From assembly GCA_023230855.1 (NCBI GenBank), contig JALNWQ010000012.1, positions 62,001-126,000 on the forward strand: a stretch of DNA of 64,000 nt. Reading direction: 5' to 3'. Positions 49,417 to 57,615 of the stretch are shown here, in pieces. The position numbers and the translations under genes were made by a program. This DNA is from Solirubrobacteraceae bacterium. Lineage in GTDB: Bacteria > Actinomycetota > Thermoleophilia > Solirubrobacterales > Solirubrobacteraceae. The notes under the pieces were generated by a model. That model ran no database searches. It saw nothing but the letters and a program-made list of their open reading frames with translations, and was not told the origin of the DNA. Numbering within the stretch: the first letter of the stretch is position 1; each line of letters opens with the position of its first letter.

Positions 49417-51567
49417 ATGTCCCGGACCGTCCCGTCCCAGGGGATCGTCGTGGCGCTCGCGGCCGCGCTGCTTCTGGGGACCCTCGCCCCACCCGCCGAC
49501 GCCGCCAAGCGCAAGGCGAAGGCCCCGACCCCTGCGGCGCTCGTCAAGGGCCTCCACAAGGCCAAGACGAAGGCCAAGCGCCGCAACGCCGTCGTCAAGC
49601 TCCTCGGATCGGTCGGCGTGCAGGTGCGGACCGCGAAGGGGCGGCCGCTCGTGCGTCAGGGCACCGTCGTCGGCCACAGCTTCTTCCTCTACGACTTCGA
49701 GGCGTCGATCCTGGCGGAGGCGTGGCGGTCCGGCGATCGCGTGAAGGTCGCCGACCTGGCGGAGCGGCTCGACGCCGTCGGCTTCGGGCCAGCCGGCAAG
49801 GGCAAGGCGCTGCGCGCGACGGCGCTCGCGCGAGGGATCAAGGCCGGCAGCCGCTACGCGCTGCGCCGCAAGTCGCGGGCGGTCCGGCTGCTCCGCGAGC
49901 TCGGCCGTCGCGGCAAGGTCCGCAACGACGTCCGCAAGCTGCGGTCGTCGAGCAGCCTCGACCCGATCCAGGCCCACCTGCTGCAGATCGCGTGGGCCCA
50001 GATGGTCCGCAGCGAGGTGGTGCGGCGTGAGCGCAGCGCCAAGGGTCGCAAGCGGGCGGCGACCACGCGCGCCGTGGGCCCGGGCGTCGCGACCCCTCGC
50101 GCCGCGTCGTCCGGGGGGAGCCCGACCTGCCCGGCCGGCGGCGCCCGCAAGGGGCTCCAGGACCTGCAGGACCGGATCGGGTCGGCGAAGCGCGGCGGCC
50201 AGGACGGCCTGACCGGCTGGGGCATCTCCAAGGTGCTCGACTCGGTCAAGGGCTTCGCGCTCAAGCGGGCGCTCAGCGAGACGGCCAACGGGTTCCTCGA
50301 CAAGTACGGCAAGGTCAAGAAGCTCGTCGACATCCCCCGGGACGCGATCCACGCCGGCATCCTGCTCATCAACCTCAAGGTCGAGGCGCCGGAGGTGCTC
50401 GAGCCGGTCCACTGGAACCACGAGGCGGGACAGGGCAACGTCCTCGAGATCCCGGTCCGCGTCGTCAACACCGGGGCGATCGACGTGCCGGAGCAGGTCG
50501 CCTGCGGGCCGCTCGCCGGGATGAAGTTCCCGCCGAAGGGGCCGGTCAAGGACATCCCGATCACCTGGGCGACCCCCGACCTGGCCAACCACGGCGAGAT
50601 CGTCTGCGACGCGGGATGCCACAAGACGGGCCCCGACGGCGTCGCCCGGCTGCGGGTGCGCCTGCACGACGAGGAGCCGTTCCCGGCGATCGGGGCGGAG
50701 CGGCAGAAGACGAACACGTCGATGGCACTCGCCCGCATCGCGGAGGGCATCATGGGCACCGACCCGGAGCGGGCGAGCTACTGGGCCGGGCTGCTCGTCG
50801 GCAAGGACGGCAACAACCTGGGCATCACCCGGTGGTGGGTGCACTACCACGGGCAGCCACGGCTCCTGCTGCGGATGCGCAACCGTGACGTGCTGCAGTC
50901 GCGTGGGGCGTTCGGCGCCTCCAACGGCAGCGGTCCGATCGTGCGCGAGGTGACCGCCGAGATGCCGCTCCGCCCGGGCCTGGGCCAGGGCGATGCGGCG
51001 CTCGACGCGGCGATGGCCGGACGCGCATGGTGGGGCGAGGCCGCGATCGTGTGGCGTCAGCTCCGTCACGACCAGACCGGCAAGTGGTGCGCGTACTCCA
51101 ACGGCGCCGGGCTGTACGACACGTTCCTGTCGGGGCACGGCAAGCCCGGCGCGATGCGCGCGTACATCACGTGGGATCCGGAGCGCAAGGGCGCCGGCCT
51201 GGGCCTGCAGACGAACCTCGACATCGTGACCCGGCCGTCGTACCGCACCCGCAACGTCGTGACGAAGACGTGGGAGCAGGACACGTGCCCCGACGGGGAC
51301 GGCGAGGGCGAGGTGCAGCTGCCGACCGCGATGCTCGGCGCGTGGGGTGGCACCACCGCGGCGTGGCAGGAGCACTGCTGGGAGAGGTGTCGTCGGACCG
51401 GGATCGACACCGGCCGGTCGGCCGACCCGGTGTGGCGCCGCGGCCCCGACTGGGGACGCGCGTCGGGCGGCGTGGTCGCCGTCAGCGAAGGCCACCACGG
51501 CTACTCCGACGGCACCGGCGACTGGTGGTCGGAGTCGCGGTACGAAATCGTGGCGGTGCCGGAGTAG
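49417..51567 (+). CDS. Large secreted protein of unknown function
   Basis: A 716-residue protein with a signal peptide (VVALAAALLLGTLAPPADA, cleaved near residue 29) and a Lys/Ala-rich, very basic N-terminal third. The rest contains a segment with AGILLINLKVEAPEVLEPVHWNHEAGQGNVLEIPVRVVNTGAI that looks like a beta-sandwich (CARDB-like), and a C-terminal half with many Trp and Gly and several Cys (CGPLAG, CDAGCHK, DTCPDGDG, HCWERCRR). It resembles no family I know. GGAGG precedes the ATG. Secreted and disulfide-capable, so a cell-surface or extracellular function is likely. Confidence 0.7.
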   Translation: MSRTVPSQGIVVALAAALLLGTLAPPADAAKRKAKAPTPAALVKGLHKAKTKAKRRNAVVKLLGSVGVQVRTAKGRPLVRQGTVVGHSFFLYDFEASILAEAWRSGDRVKVADLAERLDAVGFGPAGKGKALRATALARGIKAGSRYALRRKSRAVRLLRELGRRGKVRNDVRKLRSSSSLDPIQAHLLQIAWAQMVRSEVVRRERSAKGRKRAATTRAVGPGVATPRAASSGGSPTCPAGGARKGLQDLQDRIGSAKRGGQDGLTGWGISKVLDSVKGFALKRALSETANGFLDKYGKVKKLVDIPRDAIHAGILLINLKVEAPEVLEPVHWNHEAGQGNVLEIPVRVVNTGAIDVPEQVACGPLAGMKFPPKGPVKDIPITWATPDLANHGEIVCDAGCHKTGPDGVARLRVRLHDEEPFPAIGAERQKTNTSMALARIAEGIMGTDPERASYWAGLLVGKDGNNLGITRWWVHYHGQPRLLLRMRNRDVLQSRGAFGASNGSGPIVREVTAEMPLRPGLGQGDAALDAAMAGRAWWGEAAIVWRQLRHDQTGKWCAYSNGAGLYDTFLSGHGKPGAMRAYITWDPERKGAGLGLQTNLDIVTRPSYRTRNVVTKTWEQDTCPDGDGEGEVQLPTAMLGAWGGTTAAWQEHCWERCRRTGIDTGRSADPVWRRGPDWGRASGGVVAVSEGHHGYSDGTGDWWSESRYEIVAVPE

Positions 51568-51610
51568 GCGAGGGGCGCGGGGCGTCACAGGGGGAGGGCC
51601 GGCGGCGGCG

Positions 51611-51805
51611 TCACGGCTCGGGGATGGGTCCGGTGACCTTGAGTCGCCGAGGCTCGAGCTCGACGATCGTGACCGGCTCCTGCGAGAGCGTGCTTACGAG
51701 GATCGCGCGTGCCTCGGCGTCGACGGACCGGTGATGCCGCGCAGCTCGCGCCCTGAGCGCGGCCTTGGTCCCGACGGGAAGGTTGCGGATGAGGATCTGC
51801 TCCAT
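51611..51805 (-). CDS. FitA-like ribbon-helix-helix antitoxin
   Basis: A 64-residue Arc/MetJ-type DNA-binding protein. EQILIRNLPVGTKAALRARAARHHRSVDAEARAILV is a close match to the FitA/VapB antitoxin pattern (strand, then two helices with the SxEAEARAIL motif). GGAGG lies 8 nt before the ATG at 51805. In intact loci the PIN-domain toxin follows directly; here the frame ends and the next sequence is the tail of the secreted protein gene, so the antitoxin is an orphan. Confidence 0.75.
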   Translation of the reverse strand: MEQILIRNLPVGTKAALRARAARHHRSVDAEARAILVSTLSQEPVTIVELEPRRLKVTGPIPEP

Positions 51806-52125
51806 GGCGAGCGCCTCCGGTATCGGCATGGGGACATCACCGGCCCGTAGCCGCGGGGGAGCTGAGAGGACCGCTCTGGCCCGGGCTTGACGGCGAGGCG
51901 CGGAGGGCACCCCACATCGGATGGCACCTCGCCGTGCAGCAGACCCTGCAGCTCGCGCACGGACACGAGAACCGACGGGCATCGAGGGCTGCTCCTCGAT
52001 GCCGGGCCCTGGGTGGCCGTAGCTCTGGTCGCCGATCAACAGCGAGAAAGCGAGCCAATCGCCCAGGATCGACCGGGAACGCGGGCGCGTAATGGGTCCG
52101 ATGCGGCGAAGGGCCGAAACGACGA
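51806..52125. other. 320 bp without an intact gene, toxin-antitoxin remnants
   Basis: No complete gene is visible. The stretch has lower GC than its surroundings and includes a PIN-domain-like fragment on the plus strand (51986 onward). Short open frames on the minus strand do not match any family I know. Confidence 0.5.
51986..52081 (+). pseudogene. Fragment of a PIN-domain (VapC/FitB-like) toxin
   Basis: The plus-strand frame reads GLLLDAGPWVAVALVADQQRES, the N-terminal strand and acidic residue of a PIN ribonuclease (typically LLDAGPxVAL.D). It continues in frame with EPIAQDRPG but then loses any resemblance, and no start codon with a ribosome site precedes it. It lies opposite in orientation to the orphan antitoxin and is probably a remnant of another toxin gene. 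Only about 20 residues support the assignment. Confidence 0.4.
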
Positions 52126-52147
52126 AACCCCCGGCTTTCCGGGGGTT
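52126..52147 (-). terminator. Intrinsic terminator downstream of tRNA-Ala
   Basis: Stem CCCCCGG / CCGGGGG with a 4-nt loop; on the minus strand it is followed by TTTCGTCGTTT. It lies 10 bp past the 3' end of the tRNA gene and is one of the few terminators here with a T-rich tail. Confidence 0.8.
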
Positions 52148-52156
52148 CCGTTCCTA

Positions 52157-52229
52157 TGGAGCTAGGCGGGCTCGAACCGCCGACCTCCTGCATGCCATGC
52201 AGGCGCTCTTCCAGCTGAGCTATAGCCCC
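52157..52229 (-). tRNA. tRNA-Ala (GGC anticodon)
   Basis: 73 nt. Acceptor GGGGCTA pairs with TAGCTCC; the D arm is GCTC..GAGC; the anticodon stem CCTGC/GCAGG encloses ATGGCAT, giving anticodon GGC (reads GCC/GCU alanine codons); the T arm holds GGTTCGAGCCC-type sequence. Discriminator A73, no encoded CCA. The strand is minus, and a terminator follows. Confidence 0.95.
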
Positions 52230-52511
52230 GCGGCCCGGAAAAGTAGCACGGGCGGGGGGTGGGGCGGCGGCACGTCGGTGGGGTCGCGCGGCGCGGCGGG
52301 CGGGCGTGCGTGGCGGATGGCGCCCGCGGGGTGACCGGGATCTGCCACGCGTGGGGGTGGGGTCTCGGGCCGGGGGCGTGCGTGGCGGATGGCGCCCGCG
52401 GGGCGACCAGGATCCGCCACGCGTGGGCCCGGCACGGGATGGCCCGGCACGGGAGGGGCCACGCCCGGGTGGCGGGTCCCGGCGCCGTCGCGCGAAGTCG
52501 GCGGACCCGGG
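52230..52511. other. 282 bp without a gene, rich in direct and inverted repeats
   Basis: Nothing coding is seen. The stretch contains the two 53-bp hairpin units and, after them, a tandem GGCCCGGCACGGGA pair (52425 onward). It is the region upstream of the tRNA promoter and downstream of the coiled-coil gene's stop. Confidence 0.6.
52303..52427. repeat. Two 53-bp direct repeats, each with a hairpin
   Basis: Copies at 52303-52355 and 52375-52427, 72 bp apart, differ at 3 positions. Each contains inverted arms GCGTGGCGGAT and ATCCGCCACGC (one mismatch in the first copy, perfect in the second) around a 21-nt loop of similar sequence. They resemble a REP-like element pair. Confidence 0.8.
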
Positions 52512-53387
52512 TCAGCCGCGCCGGAGGAACTCGGGTGGCTCGAGCGGGTCGTCGTCTCCGCCGCGGCGCGAGGTGCGGGCGCCGTCGTGACGGGGGGACG
52601 GGGAGACGGACGGGGCCGGGGCCGCGGCGCGACCGCCGGGGGTCACGCGGTCCAGGGCGCGAACCAACGCCGCGTGGCTCGCCTGCACGTCGCCGAGCAG
52701 CAGGCGGGCGTTGGCGCTCATCGAACGGCCGAGCTCCTCCAGGTCCTGCGTCAGGCCCTGGCCCTCGGTCAGCACGGCGTTGGCGGCCGCGCGGGCGGCG
52801 GCGACCTGGGCCTGGGCGCGGCGCATCGCCTCGTCGGTCAGGCGCTCCGCCTCGCGCACCGCCTGCTCGCGAACGGTCGCGGCGTCGTCGGTGATCCGCT
52901 GCGCGGCCTCGGCGGCGCGGGCGCGGATGTCCTGCGCGTACGCGTCCGCGTCGCCCCGCACCTTCTGGGCGTACGCGTCCGCCTCGGACCGGGTCCGCAA
53001 CGTGTACTGCTCGCTTGCGCGGGTGACCGTCTGCTGGTCGCGGTCGATCGTCTCGTTCGTGTCGCGCAGCAGGCGCTCGGCGCTCAGGCGGGCGTCGGCG
53101 AGCAGGTCGTCCGCCTCCGCCTCGGCGGCCCGCAGGCGCTGGGTGGCGGCCCGGTCGGCCTCCGCGATCCGCTCCTGGGCGCGGCTCTCCGCCTCGGTCC
53201 GGATCCGCACCGCGGCGGCCTCGGCGGCGGCGATGATCTCGGCCACGCGGGTCGCGGCGGCGGTGCTGTCCATCGCCCGCGAGCGCGGCGCGTCCAGCGG
53301 CGGCGGGGGAGCGTCCGCGGCGTCGGGCGGCGTGGGCGCCGGGTCCCCGGGGTGGGGGACGGCGTGCAGGTGGGGGTCACCAGCCAT
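52512..53387 (-). CDS. Long coiled-coil protein, DivIVA-like
   Basis: A 291-residue protein. A Pro-rich N-terminus (~1-40) leads into about 180 residues of almost uninterrupted helix made of Ala, Glu, Arg, Gln and Asp heptads (AEIIAAAEAAAVRIRTEAES, ADDLLADARLSAERLLRDTN, DDAATVREQAVREAERL), then a Pro/Ser-rich tail. No transmembrane segment. DivIVA/Wag31 and ATP-synthase-b-like coiled coils look like this; no DivIVA N-terminal lipid-binding loop is obvious. ATG at 53387. Divergent from leuS, whose start is 118 bp away. Confidence 0.7.
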   Translation of the reverse strand: MAGDPHLHAVPHPGDPAPTPPDAADAPPPPLDAPRSRAMDSTAAATRVAEIIAAAEAAAVRIRTEAESRAQERIAEADRAATQRLRAAEAEADDLLADARLSAERLLRDTNETIDRDQQTVTRASEQYTLRTRSEADAYAQKVRGDADAYAQDIRARAAEAAQRITDDAATVREQAVREAERLTDEAMRRAQAQVAAARAAANAVLTEGQGLTQDLEELGRSMSANARLLLGDVQASHAALVRALDRVTPGGRAAAPAPSVSPSPRHDGARTSRRGGDDDPLEPPEFLRRG

Positions 53388-53488
53388 GACCCGCCCAGGA
53401 TGGCACGGCCGGGCCGCGGTCGAAACGGTTGCAGCGCGTGGTTCAGGGGGCCCGGGCGACGGCGCGGCGGGCGCGCGCGGGCGGTCCT

Positions 53489-53494
53489 AGACTG
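53489..53494 (+). promoter_or_regulatory. -10 element of leuS
   Basis: TAGACT lies 11-12 nt before the leuS ATG, allowing only a very short leader. There is no room for a T-box riboswitch in a transcript that starts here. Confidence 0.45.
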
Positions 53495-53505
53495 GGCGGT
53501 CGCCC

Positions 53506-56190
53506 ATGGAGCTCCGCTACGACCCCCGTCAGATCGAGCCGCGTTGGCAGCGGGTGTGGGAGGACGAGCGCACCTGGCAGGTGTCCAACGACGCGGTCGT
53601 CGACGCCGGTGACGACGCGGTGTACGTCCTGGAGATGCTGCCCTACCCCAGCGGCGAGCCGCACGTCGGGCACCTGAAGAACTACGCCATCGGCGATGCG
53701 GTCGCGCACCACCGGCGCCGGATCGGCAAGACGGTGCTGCACCCCATGGGCTACGACAGCTTCGGACTGCCGGCCGAGAACAACGCGATCAAGACCGGGC
53801 AGCACCCGCGCGACGCGACCGAGGCGTCGATCGCGTCGTTCCAGCGGCAGTTCCGCGAGTGGGGCGTGTCGATCGACTGGTCGCGCGAGATCGCGTCGCA
53901 CCGGCCCGAGTACTACCGCTGGACGCAGTGGATCTTCCTCAAGCTCCTCGAGGCCGGCCTGGTGGAGCGCCGGTCCGCGGCGGTGAACTGGGACCCGGTC
54001 GAGGAGACCGTCCTGGCGAACGAGCAGGTGATCGACGGACGCGGGGAGCGGTCCGGGGCGCTCGTGGAGATCCGCCGGCTGGAGCAGTGGTTCCTGCGGA
54101 TCACCGACTACGCCCAGCGGCTGCTCGACGACCTGGACGGCATCGCGTGGCCCGAGCACGTCAAGACGATGCAGCGCAACTGGATCGGCCGGTCGCAGGG
54201 CGCGCGGGTCGTGTTCCGCTCCGAGGAGCTCGACACCGACTACGAGGTCTTCACCACGCGACCCGACACGCTGTTCGGCGCGACGTTCTTCGTCATGGCG
54301 CCGGAGCACCCCGACGTGCTGCGGATGGTCGAGGGCACCCCGCAGGAGGCGGAGGTCCGCGCGTACGTCAACAAGGCGCTGACCGCCGACCGGTCCGAGC
54401 GCGGCGCGGCCGACAAGGCGAAGACCGGGGTGGCGCTGGGCCGCGAGGTCGTCAACCCGGTCAACGGGCAGCGCCTGCCGGTGTACGTCGCCGACTACGT
54501 GCTGATGGACTACGGCACCGGCGCGATCATGGCGGTCCCCGGCCACGACCAGCGCGACTTCGACTTCGCCCGGACGTACGGGCTGCCGGTCAAGCGCGTC
54601 ATCGTCGGTGCGGACGAGCCCGCCCCGGAGGGGTTCCCCGGTGGTGACGCGGTCTGGGCGGTCGCACCGGACTCGCTGCCGTACACCGGCGACGGGCCGC
54701 TCGTCGACAGCCATCCCGACTTCGACGGCACGCCCAACCGGGAGGCGCTCGACGCGATCACCGCGTGGCTGGACCGCGAGGGCAAGGGCGAGGCGACGGT
54801 GAACTTCCGGCTGCGCGACTGGCTCGTCAGCCGCCAGCGGTACTGGGGCTGCCCGATCCCGATCGTCCACTGCGACGCGTGCGGCATGGTGCCGGTCCCC
54901 GAGGACCAGCTGCCGGTCGTGCTGCCCGACATCGACGACTACAAGCCCAAGGGCCGCTCGCCGCTCGCCGCCGCCGAGGCATGGGTCGCCACGAGCTGCC
55001 CGACGTGTGGCGGGGCGGCGCGTCGCGAGACCGACACGCTCGACACGTTCGTCGACTCGTCCTGGTACTTCCTGCGCTACACCGACGCCGGCAACGACGC
55101 CGCGCCGTGGGATCCGGCGATCACGAACGCGTGGATGCCGGTCGACCAGTACATCGGCGGGGTCGAGCACGCGATCCTCCACCTGCTCTACGCCCGGTTC
55201 TTCGCCAAGGCGCTGACCGACATCGGCGTGCTCGACGTGCAGGAGCCGTTCCAGGCGCTCTTCACGCAGGGCATGATCACGATGGACGGGGCGAAGATGT
55301 CCAAGTCCAAGGGCAACACCGTCGCCCCGCGCGAGATCGTCGAGCGGTTCGGCGCCGACACCGCCCGGACCTACGTGTGCTTCCTCGGCCCGCCCGACCA
55401 CGACGCGGACTGGTCGGAGGAGGGCGTCGAGGGCGTCCACCGGTTCCTCTCGCGGCTGTGGCGCCTGGCCGCCGAGGCGGCCGCGCAGGGTGGGGCGACG
55501 GTCGGGGGCGGCGACGACGCCGGGTCCGGGGAGCCCGCGGCCGGGGCTGCCACGGCCGGCGGTTCCGAGGCCGGCGCCGGGGCGTCCGTCACCGTGACCG
55601 GCGCGCCGGGCGCCGACCAACCTGCCGACCCGCAGGGCGACGACCTGGAGCTCGTCCGCAAGGCGCACTGGGCGATCGACAAGGTGTCCCACGACGTCGA
55701 CGGTCGCTTCGCGTTCAACACCGCGATCGCCGCGGTGATGGAGCTCACCAACGCGATCTCGGCCCGCCGCAACGCGCTCGTCGGCGGGGCGGGCACGGGC
55801 GCCGGGACGGATGGGGCGGCGTCGACGGACGTCGCCGGGGACGCCGGATGGGCCGCGGTGCGCTTCGCCGCCGCGACCGCGGTGTCGTTGCTGCAGCCGT
55901 TCGCGCCGCACCTCGCCGCAGACGCGTTCGAGCGCCTGACCGGCGACCGAGTGTGGGAGCAGCCGTGGCCGGTCGCGGAGCAGCGGTTCCTCGAGCGCGA
56001 CGAGTTCGAGCTCGTCCTGCAGGTCCAGGGCAAGGTCCGTGATCGCGTGATGGCCCCGACCGGCGCCGGCAAGGACGAGCTGGAGGCCCTCGCGCTCGCC
56101 AGCGACAAGGTCCAGGGACATCTGGAGGGCAAGACTGTGGTGAAGGTCGTCGTCGTGCCCGGCAAGCTCGTCAACGTCGTGGTGCGGTAG
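53506..56190 (+). CDS. leuS: Leucyl-tRNA synthetase
   Basis: Charges tRNA-Leu, 894 residues, class I. The HIGH equivalent is HVGHLKNY (~50), preceded by LEMLPYPSGEP; the CP1 editing domain contains FTTRPDTLFGATFFVMAPEHP; KMSKSKGNT is at about residue 596. An Ala/Gly-rich low-complexity insertion, about 50 residues from ~660, interrupts the anticodon-binding region after the RLWRLAAEAA helix, which is uncommon. The C-terminal ends VQGKVRDRVMAPTGAGKDELEALALAS, as in bacterial LeuRS. The ATG at 53506 gives MELRYDPRQIEPRWQRVWED, the usual start. Confidence 0.96.
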   Translation: MELRYDPRQIEPRWQRVWEDERTWQVSNDAVVDAGDDAVYVLEMLPYPSGEPHVGHLKNYAIGDAVAHHRRRIGKTVLHPMGYDSFGLPAENNAIKTGQHPRDATEASIASFQRQFREWGVSIDWSREIASHRPEYYRWTQWIFLKLLEAGLVERRSAAVNWDPVEETVLANEQVIDGRGERSGALVEIRRLEQWFLRITDYAQRLLDDLDGIAWPEHVKTMQRNWIGRSQGARVVFRSEELDTDYEVFTTRPDTLFGATFFVMAPEHPDVLRMVEGTPQEAEVRAYVNKALTADRSERGAADKAKTGVALGREVVNPVNGQRLPVYVADYVLMDYGTGAIMAVPGHDQRDFDFARTYGLPVKRVIVGADEPAPEGFPGGDAVWAVAPDSLPYTGDGPLVDSHPDFDGTPNREALDAITAWLDREGKGEATVNFRLRDWLVSRQRYWGCPIPIVHCDACGMVPVPEDQLPVVLPDIDDYKPKGRSPLAAAEAWVATSCPTCGGAARRETDTLDTFVDSSWYFLRYTDAGNDAAPWDPAITNAWMPVDQYIGGVEHAILHLLYARFFAKALTDIGVLDVQEPFQALFTQGMITMDGAKMSKSKGNTVAPREIVERFGADTARTYVCFLGPPDHDADWSEEGVEGVHRFLSRLWRLAAEAAAQGGATVGGGDDAGSGEPAAGAATAGGSEAGAGASVTVTGAPGADQPADPQGDDLELVRKAHWAIDKVSHDVDGRFAFNTAIAAVMELTNAISARRNALVGGAGTGAGTDGAASTDVAGDAGWAAVRFAAATAVSLLQPFAPHLAADAFERLTGDRVWEQPWPVAEQRFLERDEFELVLQVQGKVRDRVMAPTGAGKDELEALALASDKVQGHLEGKTVVKVVVVPGKLVNVVVR

Positions 56191-56203
56191 GCCCGACCGA
56201 CAG

Positions 56204-56240
56204 CCGGTCCGGCGGTCCGACCGTCCGACCGCCGGACCGG
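56204..56240. terminator. Bidirectional hairpin between leuS and the radical SAM gene
   Basis: Two perfect 14-bp arms (56204-56217 and 56227-56240, CCGGTCCGGCGGTC and its inverse) enclose a 9-nt loop in the 86 bp between two convergent stops. Very stable; no T-tract. Confidence 0.7.
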
Positions 56241-56276
56241 GTGGCGCCGGTCGTCGCGGCGGTCGACGTCGACGTC

Positions 56277-57482
56277 CTACCGTCGCGGGCCCGGCGCGCC
56301 GAACAGGCCGAGCTGCCGGGCCGGCCCGTCGCGGGTGGGCGGGGCGCCGACCGGCATCGCGCGGCGGGGGACCGGGCGGGCGTCGCGGTCGAGCGTCGCG
56401 CGGGGCCTTCCGTCGGGGCCGACCCGGGCGCGTCGCCGTGCGTCGCGCGCCGCGGCGCCGGCCGCGAACCGCGTCGCCGGGTGGCCGCCCTCCGCGGGCG
56501 GCCGCGTCGGGGCGTGCGCGTCTCCGGCGTACGCCCGCTCCCCGCGGTGGACGAGCGCCGCGAGCCGTTGCGCCTCGGCGCGGGGCATGTGCGTCCCGTG
56601 GCGGTAGAGCTCCTCGTACAGCGGCGCCAGATCGGGGCGCGCGCTCGTCAGCCACTCCAGGAACAGGTCGCGGGTGCTGCCGCGCAGGAACAGCCCCATG
56701 CCGCGGACCGACCGGGCCCCGGCGTCGTCGGCCGCGCGCAGCAGCGCCTCGACCTGGTGCGGCGCGTCGTTGATCCCCGGCATGAGCGGCGCGACGAGGA
56801 CCGCCGTCGGGATCCCTCGACGGGTCAGCTCGGCGACCGCGGCGAACCGCGTCCGCGGGTGCGGCGTGTGGGGCTCGGTGGCCCGCCACGCGCGCTCGTC
56901 GAGGGTGGGGATCGACAGCGCGGCGTCCAGGCCCGGGCCGTCGTGCAACGCCACGAGTCGGTCGGCGTCGCGCAGCACCAGCGGCGACTTCGTCAGGACC
57001 GACCCGGGAACGTCCGCGTCGAGCAGGGCGTCCCACACGCCCGGCATCAGGCGGTACCGGGACTCGACCCACTGGTACGGGTCGGTGTTGGTGCCCAGCG
57101 CCACCTCGTCGCCGGCCGCCGCGGTCCGGGACCGACGGGCGAGGTCGGCCCGCAGCCGCTCCGGCGTGTTGACCTTGACGACGATCTCGCGCTCGAAGTC
57201 CCGTCCGGGTCCCAGGCCGAGGTACTCGTGGGTCGGGCGCGCGAAGCAGTAGCGGCACGCATGGCTGCAGCCCCGGTACGGGTTGACCGTCCACCCGAAC
57301 GGGACGCGCCGCCGGTGGGGCGCGCCGCCGACCCGGTTGAGGACGGTGCGGGCGTGGACCTCGTGAAAGCGCGTGTCGAGCGCCTCGGGCGCGTCGAACC
57401 GACGTACGACGGCCTCCTCCTCCAGCCCCGGCAGGGTGGGGGCGGGGTCGTCGTCGCGGCGTCGCTGGGCGTCCCATCGCAT
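56277..57482 (-). CDS. Radical SAM protein, Rv2578c-like
   Basis: A 401-residue radical SAM enzyme. The 4Fe-4S cysteines are in RGCSHACRYCFARPTHEYL (C-x3-C-x2-C), preceded by PFGWTVNPY, a pattern I recall from Rv2578c-type proteins and the wider spore-photoproduct-lyase-related group. Other barrel blocks: EREIVVKVNTPERL, VALGTNTDPYQWVE, SVLTKSPLVLRD and TAVLVAPLMPGIND. The ATG at 57482 was chosen over upstream codons because MRWDAQ is the family start and the SOS box sits immediately before. A role in DNA repair or damage response is inferred from the box. The last ~90 residues are disordered. Confidence 0.88.
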   Translation of the reverse strand: MRWDAQRRRDDDPAPTLPGLEEEAVVRRFDAPEALDTRFHEVHARTVLNRVGGAPHRRRVPFGWTVNPYRGCSHACRYCFARPTHEYLGLGPGRDFEREIVVKVNTPERLRADLARRSRTAAAGDEVALGTNTDPYQWVESRYRLMPGVWDALLDADVPGSVLTKSPLVLRDADRLVALHDGPGLDAALSIPTLDERAWRATEPHTPHPRTRFAAVAELTRRGIPTAVLVAPLMPGINDAPHQVEALLRAADDAGARSVRGMGLFLRGSTRDLFLEWLTSARPDLAPLYEELYRHGTHMPRAEAQRLAALVHRGERAYAGDAHAPTRPPAEGGHPATRFAAGAAARDARRRARVGPDGRPRATLDRDARPVPRRAMPVGAPPTRDGPARQLGLFGAPGPRR

Positions 57483-57483
57483 G

Positions 57484-57497
57484 CGAACGTGTGTTCG
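57484..57497. promoter_or_regulatory. LexA (SOS) box
   Basis: CGAACGTGTGTTCG fits the Gram-positive/actinobacterial LexA consensus CGAAC-N4-GTTCG exactly. It ends directly at the radical SAM start codon (minus strand). On the plus side it lies 119 bp before comEA. Confidence 0.8.
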
Positions 57498-57603
57498 TGT
57501 CCGGGTCGGACGGAACGGGCTGCCGCGAGCGTGCGGCGACTCGGCCCTGATCCGACACGGTTTCGGCACGGTTGGCGCCTCGTTTCGTCGCGGTCGCCGG
57601 ACC

Positions 57604-57609
57604 TAGCGT
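57604..57609 (+). promoter_or_regulatory. -10 element of comEA operon
   Basis: TAGCGT followed by 6 nt and the GTG at 57616, so the operon's transcript is likely leaderless. Confidence 0.5.
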
Positions 57610-57615
57610 GGGCCC

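Noticed and set aside
52303..52427. CRISPR-like repeats
   Set aside because: Only two copies, 53 bp long with a 19-bp gap that is not spacer-like, and no cas genes.
51568..53400. Integrated prophage or island at tRNA-Ala
   Set aside because: No integrase, no duplicated tRNA end, and no phage genes are seen in the flanks.
53388..53505. T-box leader for leuS
   Set aside because: The likely transcript start is about 5 nt before the ATG, and no T-box sequence is seen.
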